Notes under the pieces: model-generated | The model's input: the letters and a program-made list of their open reading frames with translations, nothing else | What the model was told of the DNA's origin: nothing | Databases searched by the model: none | Virus record (IMG/VR): IMGVR_UViG_3300021417_000039 | Span: 1-26,373 of that record | From: a virus | DNA: 26,373 bases | Direction: 5' to 3' (one strand) | Program-made: the position numbers and the translations under genes | Shown: in pieces, positions 16,917 through 23,160 of the stretch | How positions within the stretch are numbered: the stretch's first letter is position 1 | Layout of the letters: every line of letters starts with the position of its first letter

Positions 16917-17338
16917 GTTGCATTTCCTCTGTACCAGGTATTGGTTGAAAATCTGTCTATCCACCAAAGGCCGTCGTTGGTGAAACCGATAAGGTCGCCA
17001 TTCCCCAAAATAACGCGTTCGTGCTCGTCGTCAGGTTTCCAACCAAACAAGCTTTCACGCAGTGTATTGCGCAGGCTTTCAAGCTCTGCAAGCGTTCGCT
17101 CGCCTGTAGGGTCGTTAATGGCACGTAATCCAATGACTACACCAAACGTCACGATAAACTCTTGCAGCGGACGGCCCATATCGACATCACGGCTGTTTGT
17201 CATGGGTCGATTGCTGACTGGCACGACAAACGCGGCGCTATTGCGATGCAGTGGTTGGCTCATTGCTTTTCGCACGTTTGCGGCGGTGCCAACCTCGTCG
17301 AACAGGCTGGCGATACGGGGTTTAACCAAATTCAGCAT
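16913..17338 (-). CDS. Tail terminator / tail completion protein
   Basis: This 141-residue protein (ATG at 17338; the adjacent upstream TTG would add one residue) carries RNSAAFVVPVSNRP, then a RDVDMGRPLQEFIVTFGVVIGL stretch in the middle and ends FSTNTWYRGNAT. The late aromatic/Tyr-Arg ending is common in tail terminator proteins of the lambda U / DUF1834-Mu gp37 type, which cap the tube and join it to the head. It follows the Mu gp36-like connector (TGATG overlap of one base) and precedes the tail tube module, the expected place. The family is assigned from order and pattern. Confidence 0.75.
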   Translation of the reverse strand: MLNLVKPRIASLFDEVGTAANVRKAMSQPLHRNSAAFVVPVSNRPMTNSRDVDMGRPLQEFIVTFGVVIGLRAINDPTGERTLAELESLRNTLRESLFGWKPDDEHERVILGNGDLIGFTNDGLWWIDRFSTNTWYRGNAT

Positions 17339-17760
17339 CAAATAAACCCCTTTGAGTTGCGACGGCTAAACACGCCTTCCTCACTCTGAATTTGTATCTG
17401 GTCGTCAGATGCGGGCGACTCGTTGCTATCTGATAGGCCTAACCGCACTTCGCCTTTCCCCACCGACTTCAAAAAGTCCATTGCCGCCTTGTTGTTCTTA
17501 TCGACGGTTTCAGGAACGGTGTGGTCGTACATATTGAACCTGGCGATGTCAGCGCATATTTTAATTAGCACGCTAGGCACAACATTAAGGGGCAGGGTGT
17601 AGCGCCCACCCAAATAGCCATCAATCAAGTCACTGGCATCTTCTATGGCTGCACTTACTGCTTGCTCGTCGATAAAGCCGTTATTGTCGCGGTCAGTAAG
17701 ACGTAACAGTTCATCGGCTCCATACCGGTCAATTAAGTTGTCAGTAGTGCAATACGCCAT
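17338..17760 (-). CDS. Mu gp36-like (DUF1320) head-tail connector protein
   Basis: This 140-residue protein begins MAYCTTDNLIDRYGADEL. It continues with the segment DASDLIDGYLGGRYTLPL, the hallmark of the DUF1320/Mu gp36 family. The protein is mostly helical and is thought to form the adaptor ring between portal and tail. A GGAG Shine-Dalgarno lies eight bases before ATG at 17760. It follows gp35 and precedes the tail terminator, as in Mu. Confidence 0.9.
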   Translation of the reverse strand: MAYCTTDNLIDRYGADELLRLTDRDNNGFIDEQAVSAAIEDASDLIDGYLGGRYTLPLNVVPSVLIKICADIARFNMYDHTVPETVDKNNKAAMDFLKSVGKGEVRLGLSDSNESPASDDQIQIQSEEGVFSRRNSKGFI

Positions 17761-17783
17761 AGTGATGCTCCGACTAGCGCTAA

Positions 17784-18134
17784 TTAGGCGCTAGCACCTG
17801 TGTCGTTGGTTGTGCTGGCTTTACCCGTTGCTTTCGTTCCCGTCGACTTGGTAGGTTCGGTTTGCGAGGCAGTCTTTTTTTCTTTCGTCTTTTCTTCAGC
17901 GGCGGAAGCGGTGAGCGCGGCAGAGATAAGTGAGGTATCAACGCCTTCTGGGATGGCATCGGACTGCACTTCGCGGACAGACAGCTTTTTCTCTTTGTGA
18001 ATGTCGTTAAGTTGTTCTTCTGTAAAGTAACCTTCAGGGAAGGCTTTTCCGGCGTCAGTAAAGGTTGTGCCGGCACGACGAAAGGAAGGCACACTTGCGG
18101 TAATAATTAATGAGACAATAGCGAGTTTTGACAT
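17784..18134 (-). CDS. Mu gp35/HI1506-like protein
   Basis: This 116-residue protein starts at ATG 18134, seven bases after GGAG; an upstream TTG at 18152 lacks this. It begins MSKLAIVSLIITASVPSFRR, followed by RAGTTFTDAGKAFPEGYFTEEQL, the typical N-terminus of the FluMu gp35/HI1506 family. A Lys/Thr/Ala-rich, low-complexity tail follows residue 75. The gene always sits right after the Mu-type major capsid gene; its role in the capsid is not well defined. A hairpin with weak terminator character lies just upstream. Confidence 0.85.
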   Translation of the reverse strand: MSKLAIVSLIITASVPSFRRAGTTFTDAGKAFPEGYFTEEQLNDIHKEKKLSVREVQSDAIPEGVDTSLISAALTASAAEEKTKEKKTASQTEPTKSTGTKATGKASTTNDTGASA

Positions 18135-18149
18135 AACGTTTCTCCAAAA

Positions 18150-18177
18150 CAACTGGCCTTTATTTAAAAGCCAGTTG
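18150..18177 (-). terminator. Hairpin between capsid and gp35 genes, possible attenuator
   Basis: A perfect 8-bp stem (CAACTGGC at 18150-18157, GCCAGTTG at 18170-18177) with a 12-base AT-rich loop lies after the capsid gene. On the minus strand it is followed by TTTT and then the GGAG of gp35. It could partly terminate late transcription, keeping capsid mRNA in excess, or stabilise the capsid mRNA 3' end. Confidence 0.5.
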
Positions 18178-18211
18178 TAGTAGTTGTAGTGATTGTTAAG
18201 GTTCTAGGAAA

Positions 18212-19144
18212 TTAAGCTTGAAGGTAATCGGGGTTTAGTACCGTAAACTTGCCTTTGAGCTCGTTACTTACCGTCACGCCGCCGTCGTCAATTTGTTCCC
18301 GCTCGTTAATCTTGGTAGCGTGTTCGTGCAGTGAGGATGGTACGACTAGCGTTAACCCGTTCTTACCTAAACCTAACGGACGGCCACCGTCTGCTTTAAA
18401 GCTGCGGAACTTGTTGATGGCTTCCCAAAGGGTTGCTGGAGTCAGTTCTTTCTTAACCCCGATAGCCATTTGCCAGAAGCCGTAGCCCACATTGCAGCGA
18501 CAATCTACGCCATAGCGGAAAACCTTATTCATGAATACTTGTTCATCGTTAGGGTTATCCATAGCGACAAATTGCATACCTTTGCGCTCTTGGAAGATAA
18601 GTGGTTTTAAGCTTCGCGATGTGTCTAACAGATACCAGGCATCACCTGTGTAACCAGGATCAATGATTGCGTTAGAAAACGAGATATCTGTACCACTGCC
18701 ATCTACTTCAGAATTCACTGGGTGGTCGGTGTCAAAGAAGTACTGCCCGTCGTAACAGGTAGACGTGAAGCCAGCACCTAGTAAAGGAAATATCAGTTCG
18801 TCTGGGAATACTGATGAGGCGTAACCCATTTCGTCCATCATGGGCGAATAAACGCCTAAGTTGTCATCTTCGATATCGTCTCTGTCAACCGCCACAGTTG
18901 ATTCAAAGGCCTTATTGGTGATGGTGTAACCGTGCTCTTTAAGTGATTTAAGCTGACGCTCGCCAATCCATTCACGGAAGCCCGGCCATTGCCCTAACCA
19001 GCCGTAGGTGTTCGATTTGGTTGAGGATGGAACGATGGTGGCCACGGCATTGTACATCGGCATGCCACGGGTTTTACCGTCTTCGAAGTTTTTACGAAAC
19101 CCAGTGCGGATTGCGTTTAATACAGGTGAGGTAATAATAGCCAT
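18212..19144 (-). CDS. Major capsid protein, Mu gpT type
   Basis: This 310-residue protein begins MAIITSPVLNAIRTGFRKNF and continues with TYGWLGQWPGFREWIGERQ and a FESTVAVDRDDIEDD segment, the well-known signature of the Mu gpT head subunit family. The length is close to Mu gpT (about 305). It forms the icosahedral shell with the HK97 fold expected for the family. It follows protease/scaffold after 42 bp with its own GGAG 11 bases before ATG at 19144. A 77-bp gap with a hairpin separates it from gp35. Confidence 0.95.
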   Translation of the reverse strand: MAIITSPVLNAIRTGFRKNFEDGKTRGMPMYNAVATIVPSSTKSNTYGWLGQWPGFREWIGERQLKSLKEHGYTITNKAFESTVAVDRDDIEDDNLGVYSPMMDEMGYASSVFPDELIFPLLGAGFTSTCYDGQYFFDTDHPVNSEVDGSGTDISFSNAIIDPGYTGDAWYLLDTSRSLKPLIFQERKGMQFVAMDNPNDEQVFMNKVFRYGVDCRCNVGYGFWQMAIGVKKELTPATLWEAINKFRSFKADGGRPLGLGKNGLTLVVPSSLHEHATKINEREQIDDGGVTVSNELKGKFTVLNPDYLQA

Positions 19145-19186
19145 GTGCTTTATTTCTCCAAATTAAGTGTGTGGTTAGGCGTAGAG

Positions 19187-19765
19187 CTAGTCTTTCTTAA
19201 GCTCGGTGGCGTAGTCCTCGTGGGAAATGCCCAGTTGGTCTGCTACAAGCTTTTGGTCAGCGGTAAGGGCCGCAACGGCGTTTTGGTCTTCACCGTCTGG
19301 TTTCTTTTCTTTGGTTTGTTTACCACCAAAGGCTTCCACGCTTGCGCGGCCATCAAGCTGTGCTTTAAGCGCTGCCATGCTACTTTTACCCAGGCTGCGT
19401 AAGTAAGGCAGCTCCGCTTGCGCCACGAACTTGCCGTCTTTTTGGGCCTGCTCAATGAGCTGGTCGACAGTTACCGCACTGTGGTTTGCCGATAACGCTG
19501 CTAGCTCTGCTACCACGCCGTTATAGGTTTCGATAGGCACATACTCGGCTGGGTTAATGCCTTCTTTGGCTTGCTCTACTTTTGCCGTAAGTGCGGCAAT
19601 TTGTTCGTCGCTTTGTGCTGCGCCGTCTAACTTGGACTTAATTTCGTCAAGCTTGGCTTTCACGCCTGGTTTAGTTAACTGTGCATGTAATGCAGCAGCA
19701 TCAATGTCGGTAGATGGGGTAGTAATACCCAGCAGATTAAATAGCAGGGCTAATGCTTCGTTCAT
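19187..19765 (-). CDS. Nested in-frame scaffold protein (Mu gpZ-like) inside the protease gene
   Basis: An in-frame ATG at residue 212 of the protease gene (position 19765) is preceded by GGAG with nine bases of spacing. The 192-residue product would begin MNEALALLFNLLGITTPSTD. It contains only the coiled, Ala/Lys-rich scaffold region and an acidic C-terminus (AALTADQKLVADQLGISHEDYATELKKD region). In Mu, the scaffold gpZ is made from an internal start in gene I, and the same is inferred here. Confidence 0.65.
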   Translation of the reverse strand: MNEALALLFNLLGITTPSTDIDAAALHAQLTKPGVKAKLDEIKSKLDGAAQSDEQIAALTAKVEQAKEGINPAEYVPIETYNGVVAELAALSANHSAVTVDQLIEQAQKDGKFVAQAELPYLRSLGKSSMAALKAQLDGRASVEAFGGKQTKEKKPDGEDQNAVAALTADQKLVADQLGISHEDYATELKKD

Positions 19766-20398
19766 GGGCGTAGGCTCCGATGGTTGGTTATTAACGTTTG
19801 CATGAAGGGCGGCAGCTTGACTCATGCCCTTTACTGCTGGGTCATTCGTGAGAGCGGCGCTGTGAAGGTCTAACACTTCACCTGTGTGTTTGTTGTAAAT
19901 GACGACGGGGGAGTAGTATTTGTACTCACCGTCTTTGATGTGCTTTCGCGCGGTTGGCGTGAAATTAAGCTGAGCGAATAAGCCTTTGTCTTCTCGCCAT
20001 TCGAATTTATTACCCCATGCACTGGCAGGGGCTTTAGAGCCGTTCTCTTTGGCAAGAAGGGTTTGGTGGTCGTAGTCGACAAGCAGCTGCTCGCCCGCAT
20101 CAGCTCGCGCATTTAATTTCGCGGCGAGGGCTTCGCCTTTGGCATTATCGATGCGCCACTTATTACCAGGCACTTCAGTAGGGCGGCCATCATAGGCAGC
20201 GAAGTCAGCTCCCGGGAGTATTTGTTGCCAGGGCTGTTCTATATCAATTGAAAAAGTACAGGCAGCAACGCCAAGTGGAGACTCAGCGTTGTTCGACTGG
20301 TTCGATAGGGCAGCAAAGGACACGGCTGCTGCTAGCGTTGTCGCTACATGGCGGCCTCCAAGTACTGAAGATGTAAGTGTGGTTAATTGTTTTTTCAT
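19187..20398 (-). CDS. Mu gpI-like prohead protease with C-terminal scaffold
   Basis: This 403-residue protein matches Mu gpI. Residues 53-66 (IEQPWQQILPGADF) start the protease domain, LLVDYDHQTLLAKENG (105-120) carries His111 and LDLHSAALTNDPAV (176-189) carries Ser180. These are the likely catalytic pair by analogy with prohead proteases of the herpesvirus-assemblin type. The C-terminal half is Ala/Glu/Lys-rich and coiled, as in the scaffold. About 40 N-terminal residues precede the conserved region. ATG at 20398 has no Shine-Dalgarno and sits directly after a perfect hairpin, so translation may be controlled or start differently; a GTG at 20320 is another option but also lacks a ribosome-binding site. 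Confidence 0.9.
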   Translation of the reverse strand: MKKQLTTLTSSVLGGRHVATTLAAAVSFAALSNQSNNAESPLGVAACTFSIDIEQPWQQILPGADFAAYDGRPTEVPGNKWRIDNAKGEALAAKLNARADAGEQLLVDYDHQTLLAKENGSKAPASAWGNKFEWREDKGLFAQLNFTPTARKHIKDGEYKYYSPVVIYNKHTGEVLDLHSAALTNDPAVKGMSQAAALHANVNNQPSEPTPMNEALALLFNLLGITTPSTDIDAAALHAQLTKPGVKAKLDEIKSKLDGAAQSDEQIAALTAKVEQAKEGINPAEYVPIETYNGVVAELAALSANHSAVTVDQLIEQAQKDGKFVAQAELPYLRSLGKSSMAALKAQLDGRASVEAFGGKQTKEKKPDGEDQNAVAALTADQKLVADQLGISHEDYATELKKD

Positions 20399-20420
20399 AG
20401 CCCGACCAGTATGTCGGGCT
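20399..20420 (-). promoter_or_regulatory. Hairpin abutting the protease start codon
   Basis: On the minus strand AGCCCGAC (20420-20413) and GTCGGGCT (20406-20399) form a perfect 8-bp stem with a six-base loop, ending directly before the ATG of the protease. No Shine-Dalgarno is visible in or next to it. It may modulate protease translation or allow coupling with the upstream gene. It is not followed by a T run, so it is unlikely to be a terminator. Confidence 0.5.
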
Positions 20421-20442
20421 ATAGGGAAGGAAGGGGATTAGT

Positions 20443-20706
20443 CTAGGTTTGGGCTAGTGAGCTGGAAAATCCCTTGCGGATAAGGGCTTCTTCTACATGC
20501 AACACATAGTCGGTTTCAGGGTCTACTATGAAGGTTGCGGTTTTATCGCCCTCGGTAAACGTGAGCTTTAAGTATCGTTTTGGACGCCACCAGTAATAAT
20601 AAATTGCTATGCATACGGTACGGCAAACCTGATACAAAAACGGCAAGGCACAAAGCGCGCTAATTGCCATCATAATGAGCAGCAGTGTTTGGGAGTGTAG
20701 TTCCAT
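20443..20706 (-). CDS. Small membrane protein (87 aa), unknown
   Basis: ATG at 20706 is chosen; upstream in-frame codons (to 20826) look non-coding. The 87-residue product begins MELHSQTLLLIMMAISAL and has one long or two short hydrophobic helices at about residues 8-38 (LLLIMMAISALCALPFLY, then CIAIYYYWW), followed by a soluble basic-to-acidic C-terminal part (KRYLKLTFTEGDK). It lies between the opposite-strand regulator cassette and the protease gene, a place with no counterpart in Mu. The AAGG about eight bases upstream is a weak ribosome-binding site. It may be a moron protein acting at the host membrane; no family is recognised. Confidence 0.55.
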   Translation of the reverse strand: MELHSQTLLLIMMAISALCALPFLYQVCRTVCIAIYYYWWRPKRYLKLTFTEGDKTATFIVDPETDYVLHVEEALIRKGFSSSLAQT

Positions 20707-20737
20707 AAGGTGCCTTTTTCTTGTACTGGATACGACA

Positions 20738-20759
20738 ACGCGATCAGAGTACGCGATCA
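20738..20759. repeat. Direct repeat ACGCGATCA x2, operator-like
   Basis: ACGCGATCA occurs at 20738-20746 and 20751-20759, 13 bp apart and about 50 bp before the start of the minus-strand membrane protein gene. Read on the minus strand it is TGATCGCGT twice. Placement suits a regulator-binding site, but chance is not excluded. Confidence 0.35.
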
Positions 20760-20920
20760 AATGGTGCTTGCCAACTGCCTTATGCTTAGGTACATTTGCA
20801 CCAGATGCTTCAAAACATCTTTTCAAGTAGCGTTACCCGCACACGACAGCCAGCGGTTTTTTTGTGCCCGATTTTTGCCCAGCACCCTTGCAGGCTAAAA
20901 AAGTGGCAACTTGTACCAGC

Positions 20921-21011
20921 GCCGGGAGGGTGATTAATACAATACCCTCGGGAAATAGATCACGCAGCTCTACTTGGCTGTTTTGAACCTCCCGGCACCC
21001 AACTCATATTC
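20921..21011 (+). promoter_or_regulatory. Candidate promoter with flanking inverted repeat for the BRO-N regulator
   Basis: TTGAAC (20983-20988) and CATATT (21005-21010) are spaced 16 bp apart and resemble -35 and -10 boxes (four of six matches each). GCCGGGAGG (20921-20929) and its exact inverse CCTCCCGGC (20988-20996) flank the region; the right arm lies inside the promoter spacer, where a bound repressor would block transcription. The predicted transcript would begin about 17 bases before the regulator's start codon. Confidence 0.4.
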
Positions 21012-21033
21012 AAAGCGACAAGTAGGAGGCCAT

Positions 21034-21861
21034 ATGGCTACCCAATTAACCACCGTGCCGTTTGAGGGCACCAACCTTACCGTAATTGATCACAATGACC
21101 AGCGTTGGCTGACTGCTGAGCAGATAGGCTTAGCGCTTGGCTATGCTGAGCAAAATGCTAGAGATGGTATTGTGCGTTTGTTTAATCGCCACAAAGACGA
21201 ATTTACAGAAGACGACACCTGCACGGTCAAATTGACCGCGCAGGGTCAGGCTCGGGATTTCCGCATTTTCTCCGCCACAGGCTGTCACTTACTGAGCTTT
21301 TTTAGCAACACGCCCCGCGCCAAACAGTTTCGGGCATGGGCTAAAGCGGTGCTGGCCGGGCAAGCCGCAACGCCGGGTTCGATGGAGGGCGTGGAGCAGC
21401 GGCTTGGCAAAGTAGAGCATAACCTTGGCATTATGGCTGAGAACATGGCGGCACTGGTGATGATAAGCCGCCAGCAAGCCGAAAAACTGGATGTGACGGG
21501 GCGCTATATTGGGCTGTTGGAAATTAACCAAAAAGGCAAGGTACGGGTAACGCGCAAAAAAGAAGCTGAAGCACTGGCGCTGCGCGCCCAAGGTATGAGC
21601 ATGCGTGATATTTCGGCGGTGCTGCGCATATCGCCAACAGCAGTAAGCCAAATCATTAACGGTAAATACCCTTGGGCCAACAGCGAAGACGATAAAGGCC
21701 CATTGCCTACGCCTACTATTGAAGAACTGATAGACAGCATGGTAGAGCACGAGCGGGAACGTTTGCCCCGTTTACTGGATGCCCTTAAGCGCACTACTGG
21801 TAGCCAGATAAAAAAGGCGCGAGTAAGGATTGCCAGTGGCGGCACTGTGGAGGGCGAGTAA
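21034..21861 (+). CDS. BRO-N / antirepressor-like regulator with C-terminal helix-turn-helix
   Basis: This 275-residue protein starts at ATG 21034 after a near-perfect AGGAGG six bases upstream; an in-frame TTG at 20974 is unlikely. Residues about 8-112 form a BRO-N domain: DQRWLTAEQIGLALGYAEQN, IVRLFNRHKDEF and FRIFSATGCHLLSFFSNTPRA are typical of BRO/antirepressor proteins. Residues about 115-150 look coiled, and 178-210 (EALALRAQGMSMRDISAVLR...PTAVSQIING) form a helix-turn-helix. BRO-N plus HTH suggests DNA binding and control of lysogeny or of its own operon. It is on the opposite strand to the late genes, with its own promoter candidate and terminator, so it is probably expressed in the lysogen. 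It overlaps the next gene by one base. Confidence 0.85.
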   Translation: MATQLTTVPFEGTNLTVIDHNDQRWLTAEQIGLALGYAEQNARDGIVRLFNRHKDEFTEDDTCTVKLTAQGQARDFRIFSATGCHLLSFFSNTPRAKQFRAWAKAVLAGQAATPGSMEGVEQRLGKVEHNLGIMAENMAALVMISRQQAEKLDVTGRYIGLLEINQKGKVRVTRKKEAEALALRAQGMSMRDISAVLRISPTAVSQIINGKYPWANSEDDKGPLPTPTIEELIDSMVEHERERLPRLLDALKRTTGSQIKKARVRIASGGTVEGE

Positions 21862-22064
21862 TGGCTGCGGTAAAGCTGGCGAGCGAGCGCGTAAATCAAT
21901 ATGTGCAACTACTGGATTGTGTAGCAGAGACCTGCGTAAAACTTGAAGCCTTAGAGTCTTTATTGGCCTATCAGGACAACTTAGAAGGTGTTAATCCGGC
22001 AGGATTAGCGGGTCTAATTGAATTAGTTAGGTTAGACCTTGATAGCTACATAAATAAAAATTAA
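21861..22064 (+). CDS. Small protein (67 aa) coupled to the BRO-N regulator, unknown
   Basis: TAATG overlap at 21859-21863 couples this 67-residue protein to the regulator. It begins MAAVKLASERVNQYVQLLD, is acidic and predicted mostly helical (LESLLAYQDNLEG, GLIELVRLDLDSY), with two cysteines near residues 20-26 (DCVAETCVKLEA). It has no signal peptide or membrane segment. The strong terminator 17 bases further on ends the unit, so regulator and small protein form a two-gene operon. It may modulate or pair with the regulator, but I recognise no family. Confidence 0.65.
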   Translation: MAAVKLASERVNQYVQLLDCVAETCVKLEALESLLAYQDNLEGVNPAGLAGLIELVRLDLDSYINKN

Positions 22065-22080
22065 TCAGAAAGCACTTAAA

Positions 22081-22104
22081 AAGGCCCGAAACAGGGCCTT
22101 TTTT
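22081..22104 (+). terminator. Strong intrinsic terminator of the BRO-N operon (likely bidirectional)
   Basis: AAGGCCC (22081-22087), loop GAAACA, GGGCCTT (22094-22100) then TTTT gives a 7-bp GC-rich stem with a six-T tract; flanking A and T runs extend pairing. On the minus strand the hairpin is also followed by T5, so it could end transcripts from the gpG side. The 234 bases between it and gpG (22105-22338) contain no gene I can support. Confidence 0.85.
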
Positions 22105-22338
22105 ATGACTGATGGTAAATAGCACCCTAAACTACACTACCAAACCCCTCAGACCCCTTTTAATTATCACCAGAATTGTTTAAATTTTTTTAGTAAGGCC
22201 AATACTCAGCTTTTACCTTACACGCGCTTAGAATGCGTTTGAGGCGCTCACTTTTTAATGCTGTTATCCATTTTTCCAGCCAAATACATCTAAAATATGC
22301 CTCCAGCCCTTATTTAAACTGGGATTGAGTGATTTTGT

Positions 22339-22791
22339 CTAGGTGATAGCATCTAATAGGTGGCCTTGCAGTATTTCCACAATTTCATCCTCATCTCTCC
22401 ATGGCCCTGTCGTTAACCCCAAGAATGGGCGGGCGGGTATGCCATCTTCCTCTCTTCCGAACTGGTGGGTACTGGCATACTCTTGGTTACTTCCGAAGGT
22501 CAGCGTTTTTCCAGTTATTTGATAATTGAGCTGATCGCGCAAAATGCCAGATTGCTGCAATATTCTATCTTCGCCAGCTTTTCGTGCTAGCGTTTCTGGC
22601 GCAAGCGGCTCCCACTGCTCACCATTGGGAGCGAGTTCCAGCTTAAAGCGTTCTTCCGTTGCCCGAATTAGATAATCACCAATCTCCTCGAACGCGGGCT
22701 CTAGGTCAGTACCTGCTCTGGCAATACGGGTAAGCAGTGCATTTATCTCACCACTGCCATAAGCACGAACCGTAATGAAGCTACCAGCCAT
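22339..22791 (-). CDS. Phage virion morphogenesis protein, Mu gpG-like
   Basis: This 150-residue protein is of the phage virion morphogenesis (Mu gpG / P2 gpS) family. Signatures are RATEERFKLELAPNGEQWEP, then LRDQLNYQITG, NQEYASTHQFG and IPARPFLGLT near the end. ATG at 22791 is chosen because the purine-rich AAAAGGG element is six bases upstream; the ATG at 22797 directly abuts it. Such proteins help head completion or head-tail joining. It lies downstream of a small membrane protein gene whose 3' end overlaps this start by 11 bp, and ends in front of the reversed cassette. Confidence 0.9.
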   Translation of the reverse strand: MAGSFITVRAYGSGEINALLTRIARAGTDLEPAFEEIGDYLIRATEERFKLELAPNGEQWEPLAPETLARKAGEDRILQQSGILRDQLNYQITGKTLTFGSNQEYASTHQFGREEDGIPARPFLGLTTGPWRDEDEIVEILQGHLLDAIT

Positions 22792-22960
22792 TACCATCCC
22801 TTTTTTTTATAACGTCGATTTTACTTTCAATTTCACAGCCCACAGAGAAAATCGTCATGCAGATGAGAAAACCCCATATAGATATTACTTCTACCTTCAT
22901 CAGAAAAGCGCTCAGTATCGCTATAAAGAGGATCCAACTAAGAATACTAGCTTTAACCAT
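22781..22960 (-). CDS. Small two-helix membrane protein (59 aa)
   Basis: I found this frame by reading the gap between the 65-aa gene and gpG. ATG at 22960 comes two bases after the upstream stop, and a TAG at 22781-22783 closes 59 codons. The product begins MVKASILSWILFIAILSAFL and has a second hydrophobic stretch VISIWGFLICMTIFSVG, followed by a charged tail (EIESKIDVIKKRDGNGW). It fits two transmembrane helices. The frame overlaps gpG by 11 bp. The ribosome-binding site is weak (AGG 11 bases upstream), but tight packing and amino-acid composition favour a real gene. Function is unknown; a small holin-like or exclusion protein is conceivable. Confidence 0.55.
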   Translation of the reverse strand: MVKASILSWILFIAILSAFLMKVEVISIWGFLICMTIFSVGCEIESKIDVIKKRDGNGW

Positions 22961-22962
22961 AA

Positions 22963-23160
22963 TTAGTCAGCCTGCAGCACTAGGTTAGAAAGAAGATCAC
23001 CAAACATGGCTTTTTCATGTTCAGGGGCTTTTTTCATTAGCGCTTCAATACGCGCTTGCTTTTCTGCAGTTGGTACCGACGATTGAAGCACTTGCTGTGC
23101 GTCACGCAGCTGCTCGCTTTCTTCTTTATGGCCAGCGTTAATTTTATCGAAAATACTCAT
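22963..23160 (-). CDS. Small head-module protein (65 aa), unknown
   Basis: The ATG at 23160 overlaps the gpF stop by one base (TAATG). The 65-residue product begins MSIFDKINAGHKEESEQLRD and is largely helical and highly charged, likely a coiled coil. It is cytoplasmic by composition. Small genes between F and G are common in Mu-like phages, but no family is recognised and no function is assigned. Confidence 0.75.
   Translation of the reverse strand: MSIFDKINAGHKEESEQLRDAQQVLQSSVPTAEKQARIEALMKKAPEHEKAMFGDLLSNLVLQAD

Larger units (their letters stand above)
20707..21033. promoter_or_regulatory. Divergent intergenic control region
   Basis: This 327-bp stretch separates the minus-strand membrane protein gene from the plus-strand regulator. 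It holds two direct copies of ACGCGATCA (20738-20746, 20751-20759), a 9-bp inverted repeat (20921-20929, 20988-20996), a candidate promoter for the regulator and a short doubtful plus-strand frame (20761-20898). No RNA gene or known motif is recognised. Confidence 0.5.

Noticed and set aside
16941-17345. Plus-strand 134-codon open frame opposite the tail terminator gene
   Set aside because: Shadow frame inside the tightly overlapping tail operon, no upstream signals.
22105-22338. Possible gene between the cassette terminator and gpG
   Set aside because: No frame longer than about 13 codons with a start was found on the minus strand, and none on the plus strand.
22775-22966. Plus-strand 63-codon open frame opposite the 59-aa membrane protein
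   Set aside because: Begins inside gpG on the opposite strand without a ribosome-binding site and lacks protein-like character; the minus-strand frame fits the operon better.
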